Below, piece by piece: positions 8,408 through 16,533 of a DNA stretch of 47,953 bases. Location: contig JAACFE010000008.1 of NCBI GenBank assembly GCA_009937525.1, forward strand, positions 1 through 47,953, given 5' to 3'. How positions within the stretch are numbered: the first letter of the stretch is position 1; each line of letters opens with the position of its first letter. The translations under genes were made by a program, and so were the position numbers. The stretch is from Gammaproteobacteria bacterium (GTDB lineage Bacteria; Pseudomonadota; Gammaproteobacteria; Steroidobacterales; Woeseiaceae). Under the pieces are notes generated by a model. That model did not search any database and was not told the DNA's origin. It saw only the letters and a list, made by a program, of their open reading frames with translations.

Positions 8408-9246
8408 CGCGGCCGGTTTCTCTGGGTGAGAACCAGAGCCACTCCGCCGAGCGTCGCGGCCGAGGCGAGGACGAGGCGCAGCGTCACGTCTTCCGAAAGC
8501 AGCAGCACCCCACCGATGGCCGCGATGACAGGCACGGAGAGCTGCACGGTAGCGGCGCCGGTACCGCTCAGCCCTTTCAGGGCCGTATACCAGATCGCAT
8601 AACCGATTCCCGACGCCACGGCGCCTGACGCTACGGCATAGCCAGCGCCCGCCGCCGTTACCTCGAAGTCGCCGACGAAAACCAGGCTGGTCACTATTAC
8701 CAGCGGCACGGCATACAGGAAGTTGTGGGCCGTCGCCTCGGTCGGATCGCCAGAGGTTCGTCCGACCAGGGAATAGAACCCCCAGGAGATGCCGGCGACC
8801 GCCATCAACGCGGCGCCCGTCGGATCCGGCGCAGTCAGGCCCGGCGACATGAGATACACGAGTCCCCCGATCGCAAGTACCAGGCCAGCCCAGGATACGG
8901 CCGAGAAGTGCTCGCCGGACCGCAGCGCCACGGTGAACATCGTCAGCTGCACGGCACCGAACAGGATGAGTGCACCGGTGCCCGCGCTCAGCGACAGGTA
9001 GGCGAACGCAAAAAACACCATGTAGAGGTATAGCGTCAGCACGGAGCGCCAGTCCGGCTTCGCGGTGACCGCCCTGCGCCGCAGGAGCAGGATGACACCG
9101 AGCATGATCGCCCCGGAGATCGTCCGGATCGTGGCGAAACTGGCCGCATCGATGAGCCCTGCGCCCAGCGCAAGCCGGCACAGGACCGAGTTCGCGGCGA
9201 AGGCCACCATGGCGGCCGCGGTCAAGACGAGTGTATTTGCTTTCAT
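8404..9246 (-). CDS. EamA/DMT-superfamily permease
   Basis: From the ATG at 9246 the product is 280 residues with about ten hydrophobic helices in two homologous halves, the usual EamA layout. The second half has [31 protein letters not shown] followed by [20 protein letters not shown], a family hallmark. The frame stays open further upstream, but that part overlaps the ECF sigma gene and looks soluble, so it is not real. Substrate is unknown (amino acids, metabolites or drugs are handled by relatives). Confidence 0.85.
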   Translation of the reverse strand: MKANTLVLTAAAMVAFAANSVLCRLALGAGLIDAASFATIRTISGAIMLGVILLLRRRAVTAKPDWRSVLTLYLYMVFFAFAYLSLSAGTGALILFGAVQLTMFTVALRSGEHFSAVSWAGLVLAIGGLVYLMSPGLTAPDPTGAALMAVAGISWGFYSLVGRTSGDPTEATAHNFLYAVPLVIVTSLVFVGDFEVTAAGAGYAVASGAVASGIGYAIWYTALKGLSGTGAATVQLSVPVIAAIGGVLLLSEDVTLRLVLASAATLGGVALVLTQRNRPR

Positions 9247-9286
9247 CGGGCTCGCTGCTTTTCTGTAAGAATAGCAGGACACGTCC

Positions 9287-9315
9287 TTGCCGAAGGGGGT
9301 GACAGTAGCTATACA
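9287..9315 (+). promoter_or_regulatory. Candidate sigma-70 promoter of the ECF sigma operon
   Basis: TTGCCG (9287-9292), a 17-bp spacer and TATACA (9310-9315) stand just before the sigma-factor ATG at 9328. The expected transcription start leaves a very short leader. It lies in the divergent gap with the EamA gene. Called by eye only. Confidence 0.45.
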
Positions 9316-9327
9316 CTCAGCGGTGCG

Positions 9328-9867
9328 ATGACCGACCGACACCAAACCGAGGTCTTCGAGCGCCTGGTGCGACCGCATTTCGACCGCCTTTACCGGCTGG
9401 CATGGCGGCTCGCAGGTAGCAAGCCCGAAGCCGAAGACCTGTTCCAGGAGCTGCTGATCAAGGCATTCGGCATGCTCGACGAACTCGTCCATATCGAGGA
9501 ACCGGGTTCGTGGTTGTCCCGGGTGATGTACAACCAGTTCGTCGATCAGCACCGGCGCTTTGCCCGTCAGCGCATGCACCTCGTCGATGAGGGCCACCTG
9601 CCGGGGCAGGGGCTCGCCGACCTGGCGGGCGATCTCGACCCCGTGGACGACCACGAGAGGCTGGAGAAATTCCGGCAGCTCGATGCGGCACTGCAGCAAC
9701 TCAGCGAAGAACACCGCCTCGTGGTCTTGCTGCACGACGCCGAGGGGTACAAGCTGGAGGAGATCGAGGGCATGACGGGAATCCCGGTAGGCACCATAAA
9801 GTCCAGGCTACACAGGGCGCGTGCCCGATTACGTCAAATCCTCGACAATGATGGAACCATTTCCTGA
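9328..9867 (+). CDS. RNA polymerase sigma factor, ECF type
   Basis: A 179-residue sigma-70-family protein with only regions 2 and 4. Region 2 includes AEDLFQELLIKAFGML and SWLSRVMYNQFVDQHRR; region 4 is LSEEHRLVVLLHDAEGYKLEEIEGMTGIPVGTIKSRLHRARARLRQIL, a standard ECF helix-turn-helix. A Gly/Asp-rich linker of about 25 residues (GQGLADLAGDLDPVDD) joins them. The next gene encodes a single-pass membrane protein fitting an anti-sigma factor, so this is probably an envelope-signal regulator. It could control the polyacidic protein gene that follows. Confidence 0.9.
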   Translation: MTDRHQTEVFERLVRPHFDRLYRLAWRLAGSKPEAEDLFQELLIKAFGMLDELVHIEEPGSWLSRVMYNQFVDQHRRFARQRMHLVDEGHLPGQGLADLAGDLDPVDDHERLEKFRQLDAALQQLSEEHRLVVLLHDAEGYKLEEIEGMTGIPVGTIKSRLHRARARLRQILDNDGTIS

Positions 9868-9903
9868 CACCGAGCGTGTATGGGTACAGGCAGGATAATA
9901 GTC

Positions 9904-10437
9904 ATGAACAGTAAACGCGTGATGGAGGAGCAGGAACTCCTCGACTTGTTAAAAGATTACCCGGTGCCGGAAGCCGAAGCAGGGTTCTATGACCGGGCAT
10001 TCTTGCGCGCCGTTCACAAAGGCTCGCGCCGCCAGCGCAACCGCTGGATGCTTGCGGGCTTCGGCTCCGCAATTGCTGCAGGACTCGCGATCTGGGCAAT
10101 TACCGCGATGCTGATGACGACGCCGCAGCTGCCGGACGCAGAGCCGACGATACCCGGCGTGACCATCGCGATGGAGCAGGAGCACACCGTGCGCCTGGTC
10201 TTCGCATCCGCCGAGGCGCTCGACTCCGCGACGCTGACGGTCTCGTTACCGGAGGGCATCGAGCTCGCCGGGTTCCCCGGGCAGCGGGAAATAACCTGGG
10301 AGACGAGCCTCCGGGAGGGCAAGAACCTGTTGCCGCTGACACTGATTGCGCTGACGCCGGCCGGCGGCGAATTGCTGGCCCGCCTCGAACATAAGGACCG
10401 CAACCGGACGTTCCGGTTACGGGTCGACGTTTCCTGA
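9904..10437 (+). CDS. Single-pass membrane protein, probable anti-sigma factor
   Basis: A 177-residue protein from the ATG at 9904 (an in-frame ATG at 9880 is possible). The cytoplasmic part is about 45 residues, acidic then basic (MEEQELLDLLKDYPVPEAE ... HKGSRRQRNRW). One helix follows (MLAGFGSAIAAGLAIWAITAML) and then a periplasmic domain of about 105 residues rich in beta-prone stretches. The topology, and the position directly after an ECF sigma gene, suit an anti-sigma factor. I see no HxxxCxxC zinc motif, so it is not a classical ZAS type. Functional assignment is by context. Confidence 0.6.
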   Translation: MNSKRVMEEQELLDLLKDYPVPEAEAGFYDRAFLRAVHKGSRRQRNRWMLAGFGSAIAAGLAIWAITAMLMTTPQLPDAEPTIPGVTIAMEQEHTVRLVFASAEALDSATLTVSLPEGIELAGFPGQREITWETSLREGKNLLPLTLIALTPAGGELLARLEHKDRNRTFRLRVDVS

Positions 10438-10484
10438 TTCACGGCTGGACTGGATGTCCAGGTAAGTATTAACGGAGTAATGCC

Positions 10485-11054
10485 ATGAAACATTTCAACG
10501 TATTCATCGCGGTGCTGGTGCTGACCTGCTTTGCGTTCATGCCGGCCGCCGTACGCGCCGACGACGATCTCGATGACCTCGACGTCATGATGGAAGTCCT
10601 CGATGACGATCTCGACCTGGATGACGACATCGACGAAATGGTCGAGATGCGGGGCCCGGAAGACGACGAGGACGACTGGGACGAGGATGAGTCCGGGGAC
10701 GACGACGATTCCGAAGAGGAGGGCGAAGAGGAATACGAGTCCGAGGATGACGAAGACTTCGAAGACGAGGACGGTGAGGACGACGGCGAGGACTTCGAAG
10801 ACGAAGATGGCGACGATTTCGAGAGCGACGACGAAATCGACGATGTCGACGAGATCGATGACGACGATCACGATCACGAGGAAGGCGAAGACATCGAGGA
10901 TGACGAATACGACGAGGAAGAGGACGAGATGGAGGGCGACGACGAGCCCGAAGACGACTCCGCCTTCGAAGAGGATGACGTCGAGGACGACATGGAGGAT
11001 GGCCTCGGTGACGACGACGGAAGCGAGGAAAGTGACGACCCATCGGAAGGTTGA
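10485..11054 (+). CDS. Secreted polyacidic (Asp/Glu-rich) protein of unknown function
   Basis: A 189-residue protein with a clear Sec signal peptide (residues 1-25, cleavage after VRA). The mature 164 residues contain, by hand count, 109 Asp or Glu (about two thirds), no Lys and only one Arg; the rest is mostly Gly, Ser, Met, Val and Ile. A 36-bp tandem duplication (10752-10787, then 10788-10823) encodes two EDFEDEDG-type repeats. It must be highly charged and probably disordered, so a Ca2+ or other cation buffer is plausible, but nothing in the sequence proves this. ATGCC context with GGAGTAA upstream supports the start. It follows the ECF sigma and anti-sigma genes and is followed by a strong terminator. 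Confidence 0.8.
   Translation: MKHFNVFIAVLVLTCFAFMPAAVRADDDLDDLDVMMEVLDDDLDLDDDIDEMVEMRGPEDDEDDWDEDESGDDDDSEEEGEEEYESEDDEDFEDEDGEDDGEDFEDEDGDDFESDDEIDDVDEIDDDDHDHEEGEDIEDDEYDEEEDEMEGDDEPEDDSAFEEDDVEDDMEDGLGDDDGSEESDDPSEG
10752..10823 (+). repeat. 36-bp imperfect tandem duplication inside the polyacidic gene
   Basis: Two in-frame 36-bp units start GARGACTTCGAAGACGARGA and encode EDFEDEDG-type segments. The surrounding GAC/GAG/GAT-rich DNA is low in complexity and would be prone to length change by slippage. Confidence 0.6.
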
Positions 11055-11107
11055 TGTCACGCTGAACAGCCTCCCGCCTGACGAAAATCAGGCGCAATCC
11101 GCAGCGT

Positions 11108-11143
11108 TCCCCCTGGGTGGTCCCCACCCAGGGGGATTTTCTT
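11108..11143 (+). terminator. Rho-independent terminator after the polyacidic gene
   Basis: A perfect 13-bp stem, TCCCCCTGGGTGG (11108-11120) and CCACCCAGGGGGA (11124-11136), with a 3-nt loop, is followed by TTTTCTT. It closes the sigma/anti-sigma/polyacidic operon, so the TPR-barrel gene downstream likely has its own promoter. Confidence 0.88.
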
Positions 11144-11251
11144 GCACTACGTCATAGTTTTCGCGCCGAATATCGGGCATTTTGCGATCTGACATAACGT
11201 TTTACGGGAATTCCGCGAATTACCGCCGCAACCAGAAAACCAGGAATCGGA

Positions 11252-12847
11252 TTGCCGGCCAGGGTATTGGCCGTCGCAGTGGCTTTCTTTTGCCTGCTCA
11301 CGAGCACGACGGTCGCCGCGATGAGCGCCGAAGAACTATTCAGCGACGGCAACCGGCTGTTTCGTGATGATCTTTACTGGGCTGCGCTGCTGCGCTACGG
11401 GCAGGCTGCCGACGCGGGGATGGATACTCCGCTGCTGCACTACAACACCGGCGTCGCGCACTACAAGGCGGGCCAGCACATCCGGGCGCGCGAGTCGCTG
11501 GAGAAAGCGACGCGCTCACCAAAACTGCGGCAGCTTGCGCATTACAACCTCGGACTGAACGCCTACGCCGCAGGCGAAAACGACGAAGCATTGCGCTGGT
11601 TCCGCTATGCCCGGGACCAGGGTACCAGCGAGGACATCTCCCGTCTCGCGCGCACGGCGATCGCACGTATCCAGCGTGGCGAACGGGCCGAAGACCCCGT
11701 CTACCAGCAAAAAGTGGCGGAACAGCGGGAGCGTGACATTTTCGACTTCAGCTATTTCGCGAGCGTCGGCTACGGCAATGACACCAATGTCTTTCGCTCT
11801 CCGTCCGAGCCGTACATCGACTTTGCGAACCCGAACCTGCCGCTGATCGTGCCCGTGGTGCAGACCGGCAGCTATATGCCGTACGACGTCGGTGCGAAGT
11901 ACATGATCAACACCTACCGCTTCGAAGGATTTTTCGCGGCGTACCGTGCATCCGGCGATTACTACCAGGACCGCGCCCAAAGCGACGCGGACGAGTTCCG
12001 GCACGAATTGCGCGTCGGCAACGAATACATCCGCAGGAAAGAGAATCGCAAGCGTGAGGTTTACAGCTCCTTCCGTTTCGCGCAGCGCGATGGTGTCTAC
12101 TACGATCCCGACGACGGCCTGCCGCGAGCGGTTGGCGGTGTGGATATCGGCGAGCGAATGAACTACACCCGCTATGGGCCCGACATCCGCTTCCGGCAAC
12201 GCTGGGGGAAATTCGGGCTCGGGATGGTGGCCAAAGGCTACCTGTACGACTACGAGGACGTCGAGGTCGTTCCGTCCTACGATCACGAGTATTTTCTCTT
12301 CAGCCTCCATTCGCAGTACTCGTTTACGCGCACGTCGCTACTGCGGGTCACGGCAGAAACATTCAGCCGTCGCTACAGCGACCGCCCCTCCTTCGAGCCC
12401 GATGGCACGCAGCCGATCGGTAACCCGGGCGTGCGCTACGACTACCTCGGGCTGTCGCTGCTCGCAAGACAGCGAATAACGAGGACCATGTGGGTCGGTT
12501 TCGAATACGAGCGTGTCGATCGCGAGGATCGCTACGCCGGATACAACAACTACGTACGCGATCATTACGAGTTCGAGTTTCACTGGTCCCCCGGTGTCCG
12601 CTTCGACCTCGAACTTTCCGGGTATTACCGCAACTACAACTACGAGAACGCGTTTGCGTTCAACAACCCGGCGCTGCCGACCAAGATCCTCGAGACCGCG
12701 AGGGCCGACGCGAAGCTCAGCTACCGGATAACGCCCAGACTCAGCGTCAGCCTGGAGGGCCGCTTCGACGAATTCGTGTCGAACGATACGCGCATCCAGC
12801 ACGACCGCGGCCGCTACTCGCTGGGCTTCGTCTGGCGCCAGGATTAG
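11252..12847 (+). CDS. TPR plus outer-membrane beta-barrel protein (Slam-like architecture)
   Basis: A 531-residue protein from a TTG at 11252. A signal peptide is followed by tetratricopeptide-like helices (about residues 25-150, including LLHYNTGVAHYKAGQHIRARE and LAHYNLGLNAYAAGENDEA). From about residue 165 to the end there are alternating aromatic beta strands (FDFSYFASVGYGNDTNVFR ... GRYSLGFVWRQD), with a terminal strand fit for BAM insertion. TPR followed by a barrel resembles Slam/DUF560 exporters of surface lipoproteins, but I cannot confirm homology. No lipoprotein partner is adjacent. It is separated from the polyacidic gene by a terminator. Confidence 0.7.
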   Translation: MPARVLAVAVAFFCLLTSTTVAAMSAEELFSDGNRLFRDDLYWAALLRYGQAADAGMDTPLLHYNTGVAHYKAGQHIRARESLEKATRSPKLRQLAHYNLGLNAYAAGENDEALRWFRYARDQGTSEDISRLARTAIARIQRGERAEDPVYQQKVAEQRERDIFDFSYFASVGYGNDTNVFRSPSEPYIDFANPNLPLIVPVVQTGSYMPYDVGAKYMINTYRFEGFFAAYRASGDYYQDRAQSDADEFRHELRVGNEYIRRKENRKREVYSSFRFAQRDGVYYDPDDGLPRAVGGVDIGERMNYTRYGPDIRFRQRWGKFGLGMVAKGYLYDYEDVEVVPSYDHEYFLFSLHSQYSFTRTSLLRVTAETFSRRYSDRPSFEPDGTQPIGNPGVRYDYLGLSLLARQRITRTMWVGFEYERVDREDRYAGYNNYVRDHYEFEFHWSPGVRFDLELSGYYRNYNYENAFAFNNPALPTKILETARADAKLSYRITPRLSVSLEGRFDEFVSNDTRIQHDRGRYSLGFVWRQD

Positions 12848-12911
12848 GGCCTGCCAACACGCCACGGACTCACCCGAATACGCGCGCAATCCTGCTAAAC
12901 TTGCGCGCTTC

Positions 12912-15086
12912 ATGGACGTCACCCCGATTCTCGAATCCCTCAATGATGCGCAGCGTCAGGCCGTCACTGCGCCCGCGGAGCCGACACTGGTCATCGCCGG
13001 CGCCGGCAGCGGCAAGACACGCGTTCTGGTACACAGGGCCGCCTGGCTGATCGATGTCGAGGGCATGTCGCCACAGGGCCTGCTCGCGGTCACATTCACC
13101 AACAAGGCGGCGGCCGAGATGCGCGGCCGCATCGAGGCGCTGCTCGGCATGCCGGTCAATCACCTGTGGATCGGCACGTTTCACGGCCTTGCCCATCGCC
13201 TGCTGCGGCGGCACTGGCAGGAAGCGAAGCTGCCGCAGAACTTCCAGATCATCGATGCGGACGACCAGCTGCGCCTGATCAAGCGGTTGCTGAAGAACCT
13301 CGAGATCGACGACAGCCGCTGGGTCCCCAAGGAGATCCAGTGGTTCATCAACGCGCAGAAGGACGAGGGCCTGCGGCCACAGCATCTCGACGCCGAGCGG
13401 GACCCGAACCGCAGGCAGATGATCTCGCTTTACGCCGCCTACCAGGAAGTCTGCGAGCGCGGCGGGCTCGTGGATTTCGCGGAGCTGCTTCTCCGGGCCC
13501 ACGAGCTGTGGCGCGACAATCCCGAACTGCTGGCCCACTACCAGAGGCGCTTCCAGCACCTGCTGGTCGACGAGTTCCAGGACACCAATGCGATCCAGTA
13601 TGCGTGGTTACGGCTGCTCGCGGGGGACAGCGCGGCCATCCCGTTCGTCGTCGGCGACGACGACCAGTCGATCTACCGCTGGCGCGGCGCGCGCGTGGAA
13701 CATATACACCGCTTCCAGCGGCACTTCCCGAATGCGACGGTCGTGAAACTGGAACAGAACTACCGTTCCACCGCCACGATCCTGAACGCCGCCAACGCCG
13801 TCATAGCAAACAACGCCGACCGCATGGGCAAGAACCTGTGGACCGACGGTGCCGAGGGCGAGCCGATCAGGCTTTACGCGGCGTACAACGAGCGCGATGA
13901 GGCCGACTTCGTCATCGGCCGGCTGCGGGACTGGATCGACCAGGGCAATGCGCGTGCCGACACCGCCGTCCTGTATCGTTCCAATGCCCAGTCCCGCGTG
14001 CTCGAGGAAGGGTTGATCAACGCGGGCATCCCGTACCGTGTCTACGGCGGACTGCGGTTCTTCGAGCGCGCCGAGATCAAGGATGCGCTCGCGTACCTGC
14101 GGCTGATCTCGCATCGTGAAGACGATGCGTCCTTCGAGCGCATCGTGAACCGGCCGACACGCGGTATCGGCGCCCGTACGGTCGAGATCATGCGCGCCTA
14201 CGCGCGCGCCAACAGCTGCACGATGTGGCGTGCCGCCGGAGCCGTGGCGAGCGACGAACTCGCTGGTCGCGCTGCCAACGCGGTGCACGCTTTCATGAAT
14301 CTCATCGAGGTAATGGCGCGCGAGACCACGGGGCTCGACCTGCAGGACAAGGTCGACCACGTGATCCACGCCAGCGGTCTCGTCGAGATGTTCCGCAACG
14401 ACAAGGGCGAGCGCGGTGAGACCAAGCTCGAGAACCTGATGGAGCTGGTAAGCGCGGCGAAGAGCTTCGAGCCCGACCCGGCCGGCGAGATGTCGCCCCT
14501 GGACGAGTTCCTGTCGCATGCTGCGCTGGAGGCCGGCGAGGGTCAGGCGGAAGCCTGGGAAGACTGTGTGCAGCTGATGACGATGCACTCCGCGAAGGGG
14601 CTGGAATTTCCGCTCGTGTTCATGTGCGGCATGGAGGACGGCTTGTTCCCGCACCAACGCTCGATCGCGGATCCCAACGGCCTGGAGGAAGAGCGGCGCC
14701 TGTGCTACGTCGGTATCACGCGCGCGAAACAGGCCCTGTACGTGACCTACGCGGAACAGCGGCGACTGCACGGCATGGACAGTTTCTCCCAGCCGTCGCG
14801 TTTCCTGTCGGAAATCCCCGACGAGCATGTCGAGGAAATCCGGCCGCGCGTGCAGGTGTCACGGCCGCTGCGCGCGCCGCGATCCGCGGCCGCGAGTTCG
14901 CTCCGGAAATCCTCGGATGCGGAGATGGGCGTGCGGCTGGGCCAGCGCGTCCGCCACGGGAAGTTCGGCGATGGCGTCATTCTCAACTACGAAGGGCAGG
15001 GCGCACACGCGAGAGTAGAGGTGAATTTTGAGACGGCCGGCACAAAATGGCTGGTTCTTTCCTATGCCAATCTCGATCTGATGTAG
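12912..15086 (+). CDS. uvrD: DNA helicase II
   Basis: A 724-residue superfamily 1A helicase, nearly the E. coli UvrD length. It unwinds 3' to 5' in nucleotide-excision and mismatch repair. Visible motifs are Walker A VIAGAGSGKTRVL, motif II LLVDEFQDTN, motif III VVGDDDQSIYRWRGA, motif V TMHSAKGLEFPLVF and motif VI EERRLCYVGITRAKQ. The C-terminal Tudor-like segment VRHGKFGDGVILNYEGQG, which contacts RNA polymerase in relatives, is intact. GLFPHQRSI points to UvrD rather than Rep. Confidence 0.96.
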   Translation: MDVTPILESLNDAQRQAVTAPAEPTLVIAGAGSGKTRVLVHRAAWLIDVEGMSPQGLLAVTFTNKAAAEMRGRIEALLGMPVNHLWIGTFHGLAHRLLRRHWQEAKLPQNFQIIDADDQLRLIKRLLKNLEIDDSRWVPKEIQWFINAQKDEGLRPQHLDAERDPNRRQMISLYAAYQEVCERGGLVDFAELLLRAHELWRDNPELLAHYQRRFQHLLVDEFQDTNAIQYAWLRLLAGDSAAIPFVVGDDDQSIYRWRGARVEHIHRFQRHFPNATVVKLEQNYRSTATILNAANAVIANNADRMGKNLWTDGAEGEPIRLYAAYNERDEADFVIGRLRDWIDQGNARADTAVLYRSNAQSRVLEEGLINAGIPYRVYGGLRFFERAEIKDALAYLRLISHREDDASFERIVNRPTRGIGARTVEIMRAYARANSCTMWRAAGAVASDELAGRAANAVHAFMNLIEVMARETTGLDLQDKVDHVIHASGLVEMFRNDKGERGETKLENLMELVSAAKSFEPDPAGEMSPLDEFLSHAALEAGEGQAEAWEDCVQLMTMHSAKGLEFPLVFMCGMEDGLFPHQRSIADPNGLEEERRLCYVGITRAKQALYVTYAEQRRLHGMDSFSQPSRFLSEIPDEHVEEIRPRVQVSRPLRAPRSAAASSLRKSSDAEMGVRLGQRVRHGKFGDGVILNYEGQGAHARVEVNFETAGTKWLVLSYANLDLM

Positions 15087-15098
15087 ACTTACGGCCTT

Positions 15099-15119
15099 GC
15101 AGCATCACTATCATGCTGC
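15099..15119 (+). other. Short hairpin in the uvrD-trkA gap
   Basis: GCAGCAT, a 7-nt loop and ATGCTGC form a perfect 7-bp stem between the uvrD stop and the trkA start. No T-run follows, so a terminator role is unlikely. It could be a weak structure in the trkA leader. Confidence 0.35.
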
Positions 15120-15141
15120 GCGCTTAAGCCTGTCGACAACA

Positions 15142-16518
15142 ATGAAGATTCTAATTCTCGGTGCAGGTCAGGTTGGTTCTTCCGCCGCCTACCATCTGTC
15201 TCGCGAAGAGGCCAACGAGGTTACCGTCGTCGACGTGCGTCCCGAAGTTCTGCGCGAGCTGCAGGACCGGCTCGATATCCGTACCGTTGTCGGCCATGCG
15301 GCCTATCCCGAGGTGCTCGAGCGCGCCGGGGCGAACGATGCCGACATCGTCGTCGCCCTTACCGACATGGACGAGATCAACATGGTCGCCTGCCAGATCG
15401 CGTATACGCTGTTCCATACGCCGACCAAGATCGCCCGTATCCGCTCCGCCGAGTATATGAATACCTCGCAGCTGTTCTCACAGGATGCCATCCCCATCGA
15501 CGTCGGCATCAGCCCGGAGCAACTGGTGTGCGAGTACGTCGAGCAGCTGATCCTGTACCCGGGTGCGTCGCAGGTACTGGACTTCGCCGGCGGACGCGTC
15601 AGGCTCGTCGGCGTCATCGCCGACCGGGACGGCCTGCTGGTCGGCCAGCGCATCGCAACGCTCAAGGATCACGTGCCGAACACGGAGGGCCGCATCGCCG
15701 CGATCTACCGGCGCGGCAAGGCCATGCTGCCCGACGGTGAAACCGTGATCCAGGAAGGCGACGAAGTGTTCTTCATCGCCGACCGCAAGGATATCCGGGT
15801 CTTCATGAGCGAGATGCGGCGGTTGGAGGAACCGGTGCGCCGGGTCGTAATCGCCGGCGGCGGCAACATAGGCGTGCGCCTGGCGCTCGCGCTCGAACAG
15901 ACCAACCAGGTCAAGATTATCGAGCGCGACACGAGCCGGGCCAGGACGATCTCCGAGCAGCTCAATCGCGCCATAGTGCTCGTCGGCGACGCGGCCGACG
16001 AGGAGTTGCTGCTCGAAGAAAACGTCGACAACGTCGACGTCTTCTGTGCGCTCACCAATTCCGAGGAAGCGAACATCCTCAGCTCGATGCTCGCGAAACG
16101 ACTCGGCGCTCACAAGGTAATGGCGCTGATAAACCGGGCGTCTTTCGTCGACCTCGTTGAAGCAGGCAGCATCGACATCGCAATCTCGCCCCAGCAGGTC
16201 ACGATCGGCTCACTGCTCGCGCACGTGCGCCGCGGTGACGTCGTCAAGGTCCACTCGCTGCGCCGCGGCGCCGCGGAAGCGATCGAGGCCATCGCACATG
16301 GCACGGAGAAAGAGTCGCGTGTAGTGGGGCGCAAGATCGAAGATATCGACCTGCCGAAGGGCACGGCTATCGTTGCGCTCGTGCGCAAGGACCGGGTCAT
16401 CATCGCGCACCACGATACGGTCATCGAGACAGACGATCACGTCATTCTTTTCATGACCGACCGGCGCAAGATAGACCGTCTCGAGCAGCTGTTCCAGGTT
16501 GGCGTTTCCTTCGTCTAG
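15142..16518 (+). CDS. trkA: Trk potassium uptake regulatory subunit TrkA
   Basis: From the ATG at 15142 the product is 458 residues, the length of E. coli TrkA. It is a duplicated RCK protein: two Rossmann domains, MKILILGAGQVGSSAA at the N-terminus and VVIAGGGNIGVRLALAL at about residue 235, each followed by an RCK_C domain. It binds NAD(H)/nucleotides and gates TrkH at the inner face of the membrane. An in-frame start at 15097 would add a non-conserved extension. trkH follows after 15 bp. Confidence 0.95.
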   Translation: MKILILGAGQVGSSAAYHLSREEANEVTVVDVRPEVLRELQDRLDIRTVVGHAAYPEVLERAGANDADIVVALTDMDEINMVACQIAYTLFHTPTKIARIRSAEYMNTSQLFSQDAIPIDVGISPEQLVCEYVEQLILYPGASQVLDFAGGRVRLVGVIADRDGLLVGQRIATLKDHVPNTEGRIAAIYRRGKAMLPDGETVIQEGDEVFFIADRKDIRVFMSEMRRLEEPVRRVVIAGGGNIGVRLALALEQTNQVKIIERDTSRARTISEQLNRAIVLVGDAADEELLLEENVDNVDVFCALTNSEEANILSSMLAKRLGAHKVMALINRASFVDLVEAGSIDIAISPQQVTIGSLLAHVRRGDVVKVHSLRRGAAEAIEAIAHGTEKESRVVGRKIEDIDLPKGTAIVALVRKDRVIIAHHDTVIETDDHVILFMTDRRKIDRLEQLFQVGVSFV

Positions 16519-16533
16519 GGACCCAGGCTCGGG

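Noticed and set aside
9247-9735. N-terminal extension of the EamA gene
   Set aside because: It lies antisense to the ECF sigma factor gene, which has clear region 2 and 4 motifs; the permease begins at 9246.
10014-11060. Long minus-strand frame of 348 codons with a Val/Ile-rich, membrane-like product
   Set aside because: It is the antisense of the Asp/Glu-rich gene; GAC/GAG codons read backwards give Val/Leu/Phe codons. The plus strand has a signal peptide, ribosome site and terminator.
11252-12847. Firm naming of the TPR-barrel protein as Slam
   Set aside because: The layout is similar but I could not confirm DUF560 motifs, and no surface lipoprotein gene is adjacent.
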